A stretch of 64,000 nt of DNA from Candidatus Gastranaerophilales bacterium (GTDB lineage Bacteria; Cyanobacteriota; Vampirovibrionia; Gastranaerophilales; Gastranaerophilaceae). The notes beneath the pieces were generated by a model. That model did no database searches. It saw only the letters and a list, made by a program, of their open reading frames with translations, and had not been told where the DNA came from. Location: NCBI GenBank assembly GCA_017415185.1, contig JAFQHZ010000039.1, positions 1 to 64,000 of the forward strand, read 5' to 3'. Both the position numbers and the translations under genes were made by a program. Positions 24,517 to 34,159 of the stretch are shown piece by piece. Within the stretch, counting starts at the first letter, position 1, and the number at the start of each line of letters is the position of its first letter.

Positions 24517-27500
24517 TTGATCTGTCCAAAATGTAAGACTAAGGTGTCTAAAGACGACACAAGTTGTCCAAAGTGTAAATTAAAATTAATCTTCAAATGC
24601 CCCAGATGCAACTCACTAACAAGATTAGGCTCTGTTAGTTGCAAAGATTGCGGCTACACTTTTGTTAAATTCTGCCCAAAATGTAAAAGCGCAAATTACG
24701 CAACAAGTTCAATTTGCAGAAAATGCAGCTTCGAATTTCAAAGCGAAATTGCACAAGAAGAAATAGTTCAAGAACCAACAAAACCAATAGAACAACCAGT
24801 TAAAGAGCCAAAGAAAAAAATTATTAATCTAAGCGAAAATAAAATCACTCAAGCAAAAATTGAAAACGAAAAAGAAGGAAGAAAACAAGAAGAAAAACCT
24901 CTTCTGTTTTATATAGATTTCATCAATCTTGAAAAAGTTTTTGAAAAATATAACAAAAAAGAATTTGCTCAAGAAGTTATTCAAAACATTAGAACAACAA
25001 TAAAAATCGCTTTTGGTGCGCAATGCGATTTTATAAATTCCCATGTTGTAATGTTTAGAATAAATTATTCAAAATCTATGAAAATTCTTGATAAAATCAA
25101 CCAGTTCGGTCAAGAATTTGCAAAATTTAACCAAATTTTAGAACAAAAGCTCGACAGTGGGCTTTCATATAAATTCGCAATAACAACTCAAGAAGAAGTT
25201 AGACAAGAAAACGAAATTTCGCAATTAAAACTTGGCTCAGACAAAGATGTCATCGTTTCTTCAGGAACATATTCACGACTTAGCAACGAGCTTTCTTTAA
25301 TCAAAATTGCAACAAATTCATATAAAATGATTTTCTTGGAACAAAAGCCTGTTTTTGAGCAAGCCCAAGATGTTAAATATGACAAAGCTCTTGAAATGAT
25401 GTTAGATAGTTTATCTGACAATGCAAGCCCAATTAGGGCAATTTCCCTTAATGCGCAAAGGGGTGCTGGAAAAACGCATCTTTTAAACGATTTGTATTAC
25501 AAGCTTTATCGCTTAAAACCTGAAAACACAATTGTTTTCCATGCACAATGCAGCGCTTTAACGCAAGTTAGCCCCTATGGATTAATTCAAAACTTTTTTG
25601 CAACATTTTTCAATTGCCCTTCAGTTTTAAAAGAAGAATTCAACCTCAATGGCTTTGAAAAAAAAGTTTTAGACAGGCTTCAGCTTGAAAAAATAGACGA
25701 AGAAAAGCTCGAAACACTTGCAAATTTAATTTATCCAATGAAAAAAGATTTCTTTGAAAATATTTTAATAAACAAAGAAATCACATATAAATATTTAAAA
25801 GATGTTTTTGATTATATCAAACTCAAAAAAAATGTAATTTTAATAATTGACGATTTTGATTTGATTGACGAATCTTCTTATGGATTTTTGAAATATCTTG
25901 TTGGCGAAAATTATTTCGAACGTGATGCAAAAATGGTTTTAGGATATAAAAACCAACACAGCATTGCAATGTATTTCCAAACCACAAAATTAAACAACAA
26001 CAATTGCCTAAACATATCTTTGCGAAGCTTAAATGCCTCTGAAAGCAAAATTTTCATCAAAAAAGTTTTAGGCGAAAATTGTGATGTTCCAAACGAAATA
26101 TTGGCTCATATTGCATACAATGCCCAAGGAAATATTGCATATATTGAACAAATACTTCAATATTTGTTTGAGCGAAAAATATTATTCGTACAAGACAAAA
26201 TTGTCAAATTTAACAAAAAATTCATAGATATGGAACTTCCTCAAACATTAGAAAAATGTTTCTGTGAAAGATTGGAATTCCTCAAAAAACACAACGAAAA
26301 AGAATATATCTTCCTAAACGTTGCTTCATTATTGGGTGACAGGCTTGATTACAGGCTTCTTGCTGGAGTTTTCCAATTAACCGAAAACGAATTCTTTGAA
26401 ATAGTTGGCTTATTAGACAAAAAAGGATATCTAAAACGAAAAGTTGACGATATTTACGGATTTAAAAACTCTCTAACTTGGTCATATTGTTACATCAAAG
26501 CAAAAGAAGAAGATTTAATCAAAGAAGATGCTAAAAAATTATTGCTAGAATTAAACAATAAAACCATTTCAACACCGTTAATTTGCCCGATTTTAGCGCA
26601 AATAATTGGAAATAAAGAATTGGCTTATAGTTTGTGGACTAAAAACCTTCAATACGCAAGCTATATCGGAGATGTTAATATTTATGCAATGGCACAAAAA
26701 CAAAGTTTAATTTTATTGGAAAATGTTAAACTTGATAGCTTTGAATACACAAAAAACAACATTTGCGAACGTTTGGGCAAATTAATTTACGACAAAAACC
26801 CAGCAGAAGCAAAAGACTACCTTTCTAATGCTCTTGCTGCAGCGCAAAAAAACAAAGATACAAACAAAATTATTGAACTTTCAGGCTTCTTAACAAAAAG
26901 CGCATATCTAACTCAAGACTACACAGGCGCTGTTGAAGTTGTGGATAATGTTTTAAAATTCTTCAATAAAGCCGACAAATCTGACAAAAAAGCAATAATA
27001 GAACTTCAAATTGCTCTTATTAAAACAAGAAAACTTGAAGCATTGTTAAAACTTGGCTCTTGGCAAGAAATTACAAGCATTGTTAATACAGAAATCACTC
27101 CTGTTTTAGAAAAACATTTGAATTTCTTCTCTAAGCACAAATGGATTAGCCAAACAGAAATATTTTATGCTTGGATTGAATCAAACATTATTCTTGCACA
27201 AAGCTATGCCCAACAAGGCTCTTCAACTGCTTTTGAATTAATAAACGAAATTGATAAAGTTCTTCAAAAAGAAAAAGGCTCAAGAATTGATGCCCTTAAA
27301 GTTAAGCTTGCTTTTGCAGACGCAATGGCGAACACTTCAAGGGGATATTTTGAAGAATCAGACGTAATTTTACAAGAAATAGTTAAAAATTTTGCTTATG
27401 TTATTGATTCTCCTGAACTTGTTTGTCAATGGAACATAATAAATTTAATCAATAAAATTTTAAGACTTGATTTTGAAACAATAAAAGAAGATTTATTTGA

Positions 27501-28131
27501 AGCAACAACTTATGCAAACAATTGCGACAATGAAGTATCAAAAAACTTTATAAAAACACTTCTAGCATACGTTATGTTAGAAGAAAAATCCTATGTTAAA
27601 GCAATTGAAATTGCAACTGCGCAAATGCAATATTTTTCAAGCAAAAAAATTGCCCTTGGAGCACTTTTGGCTTGGTACATCAGCGCCGCTGCAACTGCTG
27701 CAAATAAAGCTGATATGTATTGCATTGAAATTTGCGAAAAAGCTGTTAAAATTTGCGAAAATGCTCACAACAATAATTATTATTTCAAAATTTTATTCCA
27801 AGAGCTTCTAGCAAAAGCATATCTAAAATTAAACGATAAAGAAAATGCGCAAATGTATTGCGATTTAGCTCTTCAATGCGCAATTACGCAAGAATTATTG
27901 TACCTTCAAGCAAGATTAAACAGTTTAAAAGCATCAATTGCTCGTGAAATGATTTCACAACAAGCTGACAACAAAAAATATGATTATGCACAAAGCATAA
28001 TAAGAATGTATAATAGAAATATAGACCTTTCAAAGAAATTGAACCTTAAAAGCTACACCAAAAAAATAGAAAAAGAATTAACTTCTTTCAAGGCTCATTG
28101 TCAATTAAACAGAATCATAGAGGATAAATAG
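24517..28131 (+). CDS. Large signalling-type protein: zinc ribbons, degenerate cyclase-like domain, AAA/NACHT-like ATPase, helical repeats
   Basis: 1,204 residues starting at a TTG. An in-frame TAA lies two codons upstream, and the first zinc ribbon starts at residue 3, so this start is nearly forced. Eight Cys pairs (CPKC, CPRC, CKDC, CRKC types) fill residues 3-70. Residues about 128-275 resemble a class III nucleotidyl cyclase fold (FYIDFINLEKVF near 131) but lack the usual metal and base-binding set. An ATPase domain follows with Walker A AQRGAGKTHL (313-322) and Walker B ILIIDDFD (441-448). The last 500 residues are helical TPR-like repeats. This matches cyclase-ATPase-TPR regulators. 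The partner is unknown. The PlsC-like gene follows after 11 bp. Confidence 0.8.
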   Translation: MICPKCKTKVSKDDTSCPKCKLKLIFKCPRCNSLTRLGSVSCKDCGYTFVKFCPKCKSANYATSSICRKCSFEFQSEIAQEEIVQEPTKPIEQPVKEPKKKIINLSENKITQAKIENEKEGRKQEEKPLLFYIDFINLEKVFEKYNKKEFAQEVIQNIRTTIKIAFGAQCDFINSHVVMFRINYSKSMKILDKINQFGQEFAKFNQILEQKLDSGLSYKFAITTQEEVRQENEISQLKLGSDKDVIVSSGTYSRLSNELSLIKIATNSYKMIFLEQKPVFEQAQDVKYDKALEMMLDSLSDNASPIRAISLNAQRGAGKTHLLNDLYYKLYRLKPENTIVFHAQCSALTQVSPYGLIQNFFATFFNCPSVLKEEFNLNGFEKKVLDRLQLEKIDEEKLETLANLIYPMKKDFFENILINKEITYKYLKDVFDYIKLKKNVILIIDDFDLIDESSYGFLKYLVGENYFERDAKMVLGYKNQHSIAMYFQTTKLNNNNCLNISLRSLNASESKIFIKKVLGENCDVPNEILAHIAYNAQGNIAYIEQILQYLFERKILFVQDKIVKFNKKFIDMELPQTLEKCFCERLEFLKKHNEKEYIFLNVASLLGDRLDYRLLAGVFQLTENEFFEIVGLLDKKGYLKRKVDDIYGFKNSLTWSYCYIKAKEEDLIKEDAKKLLLELNNKTISTPLICPILAQIIGNKELAYSLWTKNLQYASYIGDVNIYAMAQKQSLILLENVKLDSFEYTKNNICERLGKLIYDKNPAEAKDYLSNALAAAQKNKDTNKIIELSGFLTKSAYLTQDYTGAVEVVDNVLKFFNKADKSDKKAIIELQIALIKTRKLEALLKLGSWQEITSIVNTEITPVLEKHLNFFSKHKWISQTEIFYAWIESNIILAQSYAQQGSSTAFELINEIDKVLQKEKGSRIDALKVKLAFADAMANTSRGYFEESDVILQEIVKNFAYVIDSPELVCQWNIINLINKILRLDFETIKEDLFEATTYANNCDNEVSKNFIKTLLAYVMLEEKSYVKAIEIATAQMQYFSSKKIALGALLAWYISAAATAANKADMYCIEICEKAVKICENAHNNNYYFKILFQELLAKAYLKLNDKENAQMYCDLALQCAITQELLYLQARLNSLKASIAREMISQQADNKKYDYAQSIIRMYNRNIDLSKKLNLKSYTKKIEKELTSFKAHCQLNRIIEDK

Positions 28132-28142
28132 GTAATAAAGTT

Positions 28143-28973
28143 ATGACAGTAATTGAAAAACCAAAGCACTTATACTGCGAAACACCTCCTACGGTTTTAA
28201 GAAACAGAAAAGAAAAATTCAGAACAGCAAAAGACAATCCTTTTTGGAATGCCGTTGCAAAATATGTTTTTGGAAAAATGGTTAAAGCAAGATTTCATTC
28301 TTTAATGTATAAAGGGATAGAAAACCTTGAAAACCGAGACAAATCAAAGGCTACAATTTTTTATGTTAATCATAGCAATTGGTGGGATGGAATCATTGGC
28401 TACACAATGGTTAGAAGAGTCTTTAAAGGCAGACTTCGCCTTATGATTGAAGAAATGAACAGATTTCCATTATTTCAATATATTGGCTGTTTTCCAATCA
28501 ACAAAAAAACTGCGCAAGACGCAATGAAATCTTTAAAATATGCCGCAACAACGCTCGATAAGGGAGACATTTATTTTTGGCTATTTGCAGAAGGCATAAT
28601 TAGACCTCCAAGAAACAAAAACAAAAAATTCCAAACAGGAATTGCATATTTAATCGAAAACGCCATTAAACAATATGGCGGGATTAATATTGCGCCAATT
28701 AGCGTTGATTATTCATTCTTAAGACAAGACAAACCAGAAGTTATTGTTGAAATTGGCGAAGTTCAAACTTTTTACGAATTCAAACAAGACAGAAAAGAAT
28801 TTTGTGCAAAATTAAGCAAAGATTTTGGCGATTTTTGTGAATCGCAACAACAAGACATTTCAAGCGGCAACTTCAGCGGATATAGATATCTTTTCAAGCA
28901 AAAACTAAGCTGGTGGAGGGATATCGAACGCAGGCTTAAAAATATAGGAATGAAAGACGATAATAAACAATAA
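28143..28973 (+). CDS. PlsC-like 1-acylglycerol-3-phosphate acyltransferase
   Basis: 276 residues. The acyltransferase H-x4-D motif is NHSNWWD (His77, Asp82). Glycerophosphate-binding FAEG near 142 replaces the common FPEG, and PISVDY occurs later. Members transfer fatty acyl groups to lysophosphatidate or related acceptors at the membrane. No clear transmembrane helix is seen, so it is likely peripheral. The mfd ATG begins immediately after its stop codon. The acceptor cannot be fixed from sequence; it may act on another lipid. Confidence 0.88.
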   Translation: MTVIEKPKHLYCETPPTVLRNRKEKFRTAKDNPFWNAVAKYVFGKMVKARFHSLMYKGIENLENRDKSKATIFYVNHSNWWDGIIGYTMVRRVFKGRLRLMIEEMNRFPLFQYIGCFPINKKTAQDAMKSLKYAATTLDKGDIYFWLFAEGIIRPPRNKNKKFQTGIAYLIENAIKQYGGINIAPISVDYSFLRQDKPEVIVEIGEVQTFYEFKQDRKEFCAKLSKDFGDFCESQQQDISSGNFSGYRYLFKQKLSWWRDIERRLKNIGMKDDNKQ

Positions 28974-31900
28974 ATGAATAATGATTTTATAAAATTAAAT
29001 TTTTTAGATAGTTTTATTAAATCAAACTCCAAATATCGTCTTGTTTTATCGGGGTTGTTGTCTCCTATTGATTTATTTTTAATTAAATCAATAGTTTCTC
29101 AAAACAAAAAAATCCTCTATATCACGCCCGACGAACAAAGCGCCCTAAGGGCGCAAAAAGATTTAAAAACTTTGCTTGAAATTAATAGTGAAGTTTTAGT
29201 AAGCCAAGAAGTTGGATTTTATAGTGAATTAGAAAAAAATTATTATATTTATCAAGAACAAATTAATATTTTCCTTGAAAAACCAAGTGTAGTATTTGCT
29301 CCAGTTAAATCTTTATTGGAAAAATATGCTAATATAGATTTTTATAAAAAAAATATAATTGAATTTAAAAAAAATGACGAAATAGATTATCAAAAAATAA
29401 GCCAAAAACTTGTTGAATTAGGATACAAAAGAACAACAAATGTCACCGACATTGGCGAATTTGCTCTTCGTGGGGATATTTTAGATATCTATGGACTTGA
29501 TTACAACCCAATTAGAATTGAATTTTTTGCAGAGACAATTGAAGATATAAGATATTTCAATCCAAACACACAAAAGAGTTTCAAAAAAGTTGAATCTGCA
29601 AGAATTCTTCCACTTTATAAATTTATTTTAAATGATGAAAATCGCAAAAATTTCATCAATAAAATCAAATCAATTGAAAACAAAGACGATTTTTCAATTC
29701 AAATCAAAAACGAATTAATTGAAAAAATTGAAACAATAGGCTATTTTGAGGGAATTGAATATTATTTAAATAATTTTTTAAACGCAACTTCATCCGTTCT
29801 CGATTTTTTTGAAGATTATATTTTAATTTTCAAAGAATCTGGTCAGATTTTTTCAAAATATCAAAATTTGGATGAAAAATATATTCAAGAATACACAGAT
29901 TCACTAAATTCAAATTTAAAATTACCTCTTGAAACCTTAAATCACACATCATATAACGATTTTCAAAAACAAATTAAAAAATTTAAAAACATAGGCATAG
30001 ATAATTTTTTAGAAGACGATTACGACAAAATAATCGAATTTGATTTATCTATTCCTCCGATTTTTTCTTGTGATATAACAAAAATCGACAAGTTTTTAAA
30101 AGAATATTTAAACAAAAACTACAAAATTTTAGTTTGCACTAATTTTCCAAATAGATTAAAAGAAATTTTTGATGAATTAGAAATTTTTTCGGATGATATT
30201 TTTTATTTTCCCGATATTTCAACAGGAGGAGTAATTTGCGACGATGAAAAAATATCAAAAGAAAAATTTATAATTCTATCTGACAAAGAACTTTTTAACC
30301 GCCATAATCGAGATATTACAACAAAAAAACATTATTCAAACAAGCAAACCCAAGATTTTATTGATTCAATAAACGATATAAAAATCGGAGAATATGTTGT
30401 TCATTCTATCCATGGAATTGGGATTTATAATGGAATTACAAAGCAAACAATTGACGAAAATCAAAAAGACTATCTCGAAATTCAATTTCAAGGAACAGAC
30501 AAGCTTTTCATGCCAGCAGAACAAATTAATTTGCTTTGCAGATATCGAGGGACAGGCGCAAACAAGCCAAAACTTTCAAAAATGGGCGGAAGCGCTTGGG
30601 AAACAACAAAATCAAAAGCCAAAAAAGAAGTTGAATCAATTGCTTATGATTTATTGGATTTATATGCAAAAAGAAAAATGGCTTCTGGCATAGAATTTGA
30701 AGCGGATTCAAATTGGCAATATGAAATGGAAGAAAATTTTGAATATACAGAAACTCCAGATCAAATGAAAGCCATTATTGAAACAAAAAAAGATATGGAA
30801 GATATCAAGCCAATGGATAGATTAATTTGTGCTGATGTTGGCTTTGGAAAAACCGAAATTGCGCTTCGAGCAATGTTTAAAGCTGTCATGTCGGGTTATC
30901 AAAGTGCGCTAATTGCCCCAACAACAATTTTGACAATGCAACACTTTGAAACAATCAAAGAAAGATTTGAACCATTTGATGTTAATGTTGCTGTTTTAAA
31001 TAGATTTTGTTCAAAAAAAGAACAAAAACAAGTTATTCAAGAAATTAATGAAGGCAAAGTTGATGTTGTTATTGCAACGCATCGTTTGCTTTCAGATGAC
31101 ATTAAATTTAAAAAACTAGGGCTTTTGGTAATTGACGAAGAGCATAAATTTGGCGTTCGACATAAAGAAAAACTAAAAAAATTCAAAGAAAACATTGATG
31201 TTTTATCTCTAAGCGCAACCCCCATCCCAAGAACGCTAAATATGGCATTATCAGGCTTAAAAGATTTATCTGTTATTAATACTCCGCCAAAAAACAGACT
31301 TCCAATCAAAACCTATGTTGGCGAATTTAGTGAAACTTATGTTAAAAACGCAATAAATCAAGAGCTTCAAAGAGATGGTCAAGTCTATTATTTATATAAC
31401 AGAGTTGAAACCATAAACAAATTTAAAGAAAAACTTCGACAAATCATTCCAAACGCTAGAATTGCTATTGCCCATGGGCAAATGGCAGAGCGCGAATTAG
31501 AAACAGTAATTTGTGATTTTTCTTCAAAAAAATATGACGTCTTATTGTCAACAACAATCATTGAATCAGGTCTTGATATTCCAAATGCCAATACGATGAT
31601 TATTCACAACGCAGATAACTTTGGGCTTGCTCAACTTTATCAATTAAGAGGAAGAGTTGGAAGATGCGACAGGCAAGCTTATTGTTTCTGCTTTTACAAA
31701 AGAAACAAAGAATTAAACGAACAAGCAAGAAAAAGATTAGAATCAATTAAGGATTTTTCAAGCCTTGGAAGCGGCTATCAAATTGCACTTCGAGATATTG
31801 AAATTCGAGGCGTTGGAAACATCTTGGGAACTCATCAACACGGTCAAATGGTTAATGTTGGATTTGATACATATTGCAATCTATTAAAAGAATGCATTGA

Positions 31901-32447
31901 TGATATTAAACAAAAACAAAATAAAAACCCTTATGAGCAAAATATGGTTTCAAAAAAAGAACCAGCAATTGTTGATATTAATGCTGACGCATATATTCCA
32001 GACGAATGGGCGCAAACTTATGAGCAAAAAATTCTTGAATATAAAAGACTTTCTGATGTTTCAACAATTTCAGAATTAGAAAATATGGAAATAAGCTTGA
32101 AAGATAGATTTTCCAAGATTCCAGTTTGTGTTGAAAATTTAATCAAATTAATTAAACTTAGAATTCTAGCAACAAACGCCAACATCAGCGCAATTCGCCA
32201 AGCAGGAAACCAAATTAGAATCAATACTCCATTTACAGCACAAGAATGGATTATATTAAAATCGAAAATCGAACCAAAATATACAAAATATTTCACTTAT
32301 TCAACCCCACCAAAAAACTTGAACAAAGTTAAAGGAATTTTACTTATGAACAAAAATGAAGACGATTTTGATGAAATATTTAACAAATTGTCTGATTTGT
32401 TTTATCATATTTCTGAAGTAATTTTAAATTTTAAAGTTAATCAATAA
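28974..32447 (+). CDS. mfd: Transcription-repair coupling factor Mfd
   Basis: Removes RNA polymerase stalled at DNA lesions and recruits UvrA. 1,157 residues, full length. The N-terminal UvrB-like part contains GEFALRGDILDIYG. The RNA-polymerase-interacting part has GEYVVHSIHGIGIYNG and DKLFMPAEQ. The translocase has Walker A DVGFGKTE (about 620), DEEHKFGV (about 720; DEEQ is commoner), SATPIPRTLNMAL, RGRVGRCDRQAYC and the TRG-like segment GVGNILGTHQHGQM. The C-terminal D7 domain is present. It is directly adjacent to the PlsC-like gene and 9 bp before the PPIase gene. Confidence 0.97.
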   Translation: MNNDFIKLNFLDSFIKSNSKYRLVLSGLLSPIDLFLIKSIVSQNKKILYITPDEQSALRAQKDLKTLLEINSEVLVSQEVGFYSELEKNYYIYQEQINIFLEKPSVVFAPVKSLLEKYANIDFYKKNIIEFKKNDEIDYQKISQKLVELGYKRTTNVTDIGEFALRGDILDIYGLDYNPIRIEFFAETIEDIRYFNPNTQKSFKKVESARILPLYKFILNDENRKNFINKIKSIENKDDFSIQIKNELIEKIETIGYFEGIEYYLNNFLNATSSVLDFFEDYILIFKESGQIFSKYQNLDEKYIQEYTDSLNSNLKLPLETLNHTSYNDFQKQIKKFKNIGIDNFLEDDYDKIIEFDLSIPPIFSCDITKIDKFLKEYLNKNYKILVCTNFPNRLKEIFDELEIFSDDIFYFPDISTGGVICDDEKISKEKFIILSDKELFNRHNRDITTKKHYSNKQTQDFIDSINDIKIGEYVVHSIHGIGIYNGITKQTIDENQKDYLEIQFQGTDKLFMPAEQINLLCRYRGTGANKPKLSKMGGSAWETTKSKAKKEVESIAYDLLDLYAKRKMASGIEFEADSNWQYEMEENFEYTETPDQMKAIIETKKDMEDIKPMDRLICADVGFGKTEIALRAMFKAVMSGYQSALIAPTTILTMQHFETIKERFEPFDVNVAVLNRFCSKKEQKQVIQEINEGKVDVVIATHRLLSDDIKFKKLGLLVIDEEHKFGVRHKEKLKKFKENIDVLSLSATPIPRTLNMALSGLKDLSVINTPPKNRLPIKTYVGEFSETYVKNAINQELQRDGQVYYLYNRVETINKFKEKLRQIIPNARIAIAHGQMAERELETVICDFSSKKYDVLLSTTIIESGLDIPNANTMIIHNADNFGLAQLYQLRGRVGRCDRQAYCFCFYKRNKELNEQARKRLESIKDFSSLGSGYQIALRDIEIRGVGNILGTHQHGQMVNVGFDTYCNLLKECIDDIKQKQNKNPYEQNMVSKKEPAIVDINADAYIPDEWAQTYEQKILEYKRLSDVSTISELENMEISLKDRFSKIPVCVENLIKLIKLRILATNANISAIRQAGNQIRINTPFTAQEWIILKSKIEPKYTKYFTYSTPPKNLNKVKGILLMNKNEDDFDEIFNKLSDLFYHISEVILNFKVNQ

Positions 32448-32456
32448 GGAGAATTT

Positions 32457-33566
32457 ATGAAGTTTACAAAACTAGCACTAACACTTTTATTTAGTAGTGT
32501 TTTATTTTGTGGTTGCGCAAAAGACAACAGCATGGCAATAAAAATTAATGACAAAGTTATTACAAAAGCAGAATTTTATGATGACTTTAATAAAATTAAA
32601 AATCTTCAAGTTAAACACTTACCAGAAAATCTAAAAAAAGACGACAGCTATATTGTTCTATCTCTTAAAAATAAACAAGTAAAAGACACAATTGCAAGAG
32701 AATTATTAATTCAAGAATTTGAAAAAAGAAAAATTACCGCAAGCGAAGAAGAAATTAAAGCAAGAAAAGACGAATTAATTAAACAAGTAGGCTCTCTTGA
32801 ATCTTTCAACAAAGCTTTAAAAGACAACAACATTTCAGAAGAAAGATTAAATTCCGATATGGCAAACGAAGTTAAAACAACAAAATTAATTAATTCAATT
32901 GCCAAAGGAAAAATCACAGATTCAGACGCTGAAAAATACTATAAAGAAAACAAAGCAAGCTTCACAACCCCAGAAAAAGTGCAAGCTTCACACATTTTGT
33001 TTGACACAAATCTTGATTCAATTAAATCTGCAATTGTAAAAGCAGACAAAAAAGGTGAATTGTCTCAAGAAGAAATCGAAAAGAAAGCAAAAGAAGAAGT
33101 TGCAAAAGTTGAAGCTTTAGCAAAAGAAGTGAGACAAAAAGCAGTTAATAACCCAAAAAACTTTGCGCAATTAGCAAAAGAATATTCTAAAGATTTGGGT
33201 TCGGCTCAACAAGGCGGAGATTTAGGCTACATTGCAAAAGAAGAAGTTGTTCCTGAATTTGGAAACGCAGCTTTTTCACAAAAAGTTGGAACAATTAGCC
33301 AATTGGTAAAATCTCAATATGGCACACATATTATTTATGTTAAAGACAAAAAAGCAAAACAAGTTCAAACTTATGCCTCAATGAAAGCTGATATTAAAGA
33401 ATTTTTAAAACAAAAACAAGAACAAGACGCACTTAATAAACTTATTAGCGGCTTAAAAAATCAAGCAAAAATTGAATTTGGAGATAGTTCTCTTAATCCG
33501 GTTAATATAGAAAAACAAATCCAAGAATCATTATTAAGCGGATTAAGCAAAGCAAAGAAAAAATAA
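32457..33566 (+). CDS. SurA/PrsA-like peptidyl-prolyl isomerase lipoprotein
   Basis: 369 residues. An N-terminal signal peptide ends in LFCGC, giving a plausible lipobox with Cys20, although Cys at -2 is unusual. A SurA-N/trigger-like helical region follows (about 25-165), then one parvulin domain (about 172-300) with VQASHILF, FAQLAKEYSKD, GGDLGY, VPEFGNAAF and YGTHIIYV. Such chaperones assist folding of exported proteins at the outer membrane or periplasm. AAGGAG precedes the ATG and a strong terminator follows. The mfd-PPIase order is shared with several Gram-positive and other genomes. Confidence 0.92.
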   Translation: MKFTKLALTLLFSSVLFCGCAKDNSMAIKINDKVITKAEFYDDFNKIKNLQVKHLPENLKKDDSYIVLSLKNKQVKDTIARELLIQEFEKRKITASEEEIKARKDELIKQVGSLESFNKALKDNNISEERLNSDMANEVKTTKLINSIAKGKITDSDAEKYYKENKASFTTPEKVQASHILFDTNLDSIKSAIVKADKKGELSQEEIEKKAKEEVAKVEALAKEVRQKAVNNPKNFAQLAKEYSKDLGSAQQGGDLGYIAKEEVVPEFGNAAFSQKVGTISQLVKSQYGTHIIYVKDKKAKQVQTYASMKADIKEFLKQKQEQDALNKLISGLKNQAKIEFGDSSLNPVNIEKQIQESLLSGLSKAKKK

Positions 33567-33567
33567 C

Positions 33568-33593
33568 AAAAACCGCCAATATGGCGGTTTTTT
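33568..33593 (+). terminator. Intrinsic terminator after the PPIase gene
   Basis: An 8-bp stem AACCGCCA/TGGCGGTT with an ATA loop and T6 at 33588-33593, two bases after the stop codon. Confidence 0.93.
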
Positions 33594-33605
33594 AAGCGAG
33601 GAAAA

Positions 33606-34076
33606 ATGGGACAAATAATTTCAAAAAACGAAGCAAAAGAAACACTTGAAAAATTAAAAAAACAAGGCAAAACCATTGTTTTCACCAATGGTTGCTTTGA
33701 TATATTGCACGTTGGACACGTTAGATATTTAAAAGAATCAGCACGCCACGGAGATATTTTAGTAATTGGCTTAAATTCAGATTCTTCTGTTAAAAGATTA
33801 AAAGGCGAATCTCGCCCAATAAACAACGAAAACGACAGAGCCGAATTACTATCAGAGCTTAATTTTGTTGATTATGTTATAATTTTTGAACAAGATTCAC
33901 CTGCTGAATTATTAGAAGAAATCAAGCCAAATATTTATACAAAAGGGGCAGATTATACCCTTGAAACTTTAACTGAGGCTAATGTTGTTTTAAAAAATGG
34001 CGGTAAAGTAGAGTTCATCAACCTTATCGAAGGCAAATCAACAACGAATGTTATCAAAAAAATAGAACAAAAGTAA
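33606..34076 (+). CDS. rfaE2: D-glycero-beta-D-manno-heptose 1-phosphate adenylyltransferase
   Basis: Makes ADP-heptose, the donor for inner-core LPS. 156 residues: only the nucleotidyltransferase half of the HldE-type enzyme, with the HxGH nucleotide motif in FDILHVGHVRYL (35-38), GLNSDSSVKRLKGESRP, and the family end GKSTTNVIKKI. The kinase half (RfaE1) must be elsewhere. The PfkB-family kinase at 10748 is one candidate, but that is a guess. It lies just before the lpx cluster, with a gap of 83 bp to lpxD. Confidence 0.93.
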   Translation: MGQIISKNEAKETLEKLKKQGKTIVFTNGCFDILHVGHVRYLKESARHGDILVIGLNSDSSVKRLKGESRPINNENDRAELLSELNFVDYVIIFEQDSPAELLEEIKPNIYTKGADYTLETLTEANVVLKNGGKVEFINLIEGKSTTNVIKKIEQK

Positions 34077-34159
34077 AAATTTTATTAAAAAATTAGCATT
34101 TTTTTTGCAATTGTTATAGAATAAACATACATAGACTAGTTATTTTAAGGGAGTGTCGT

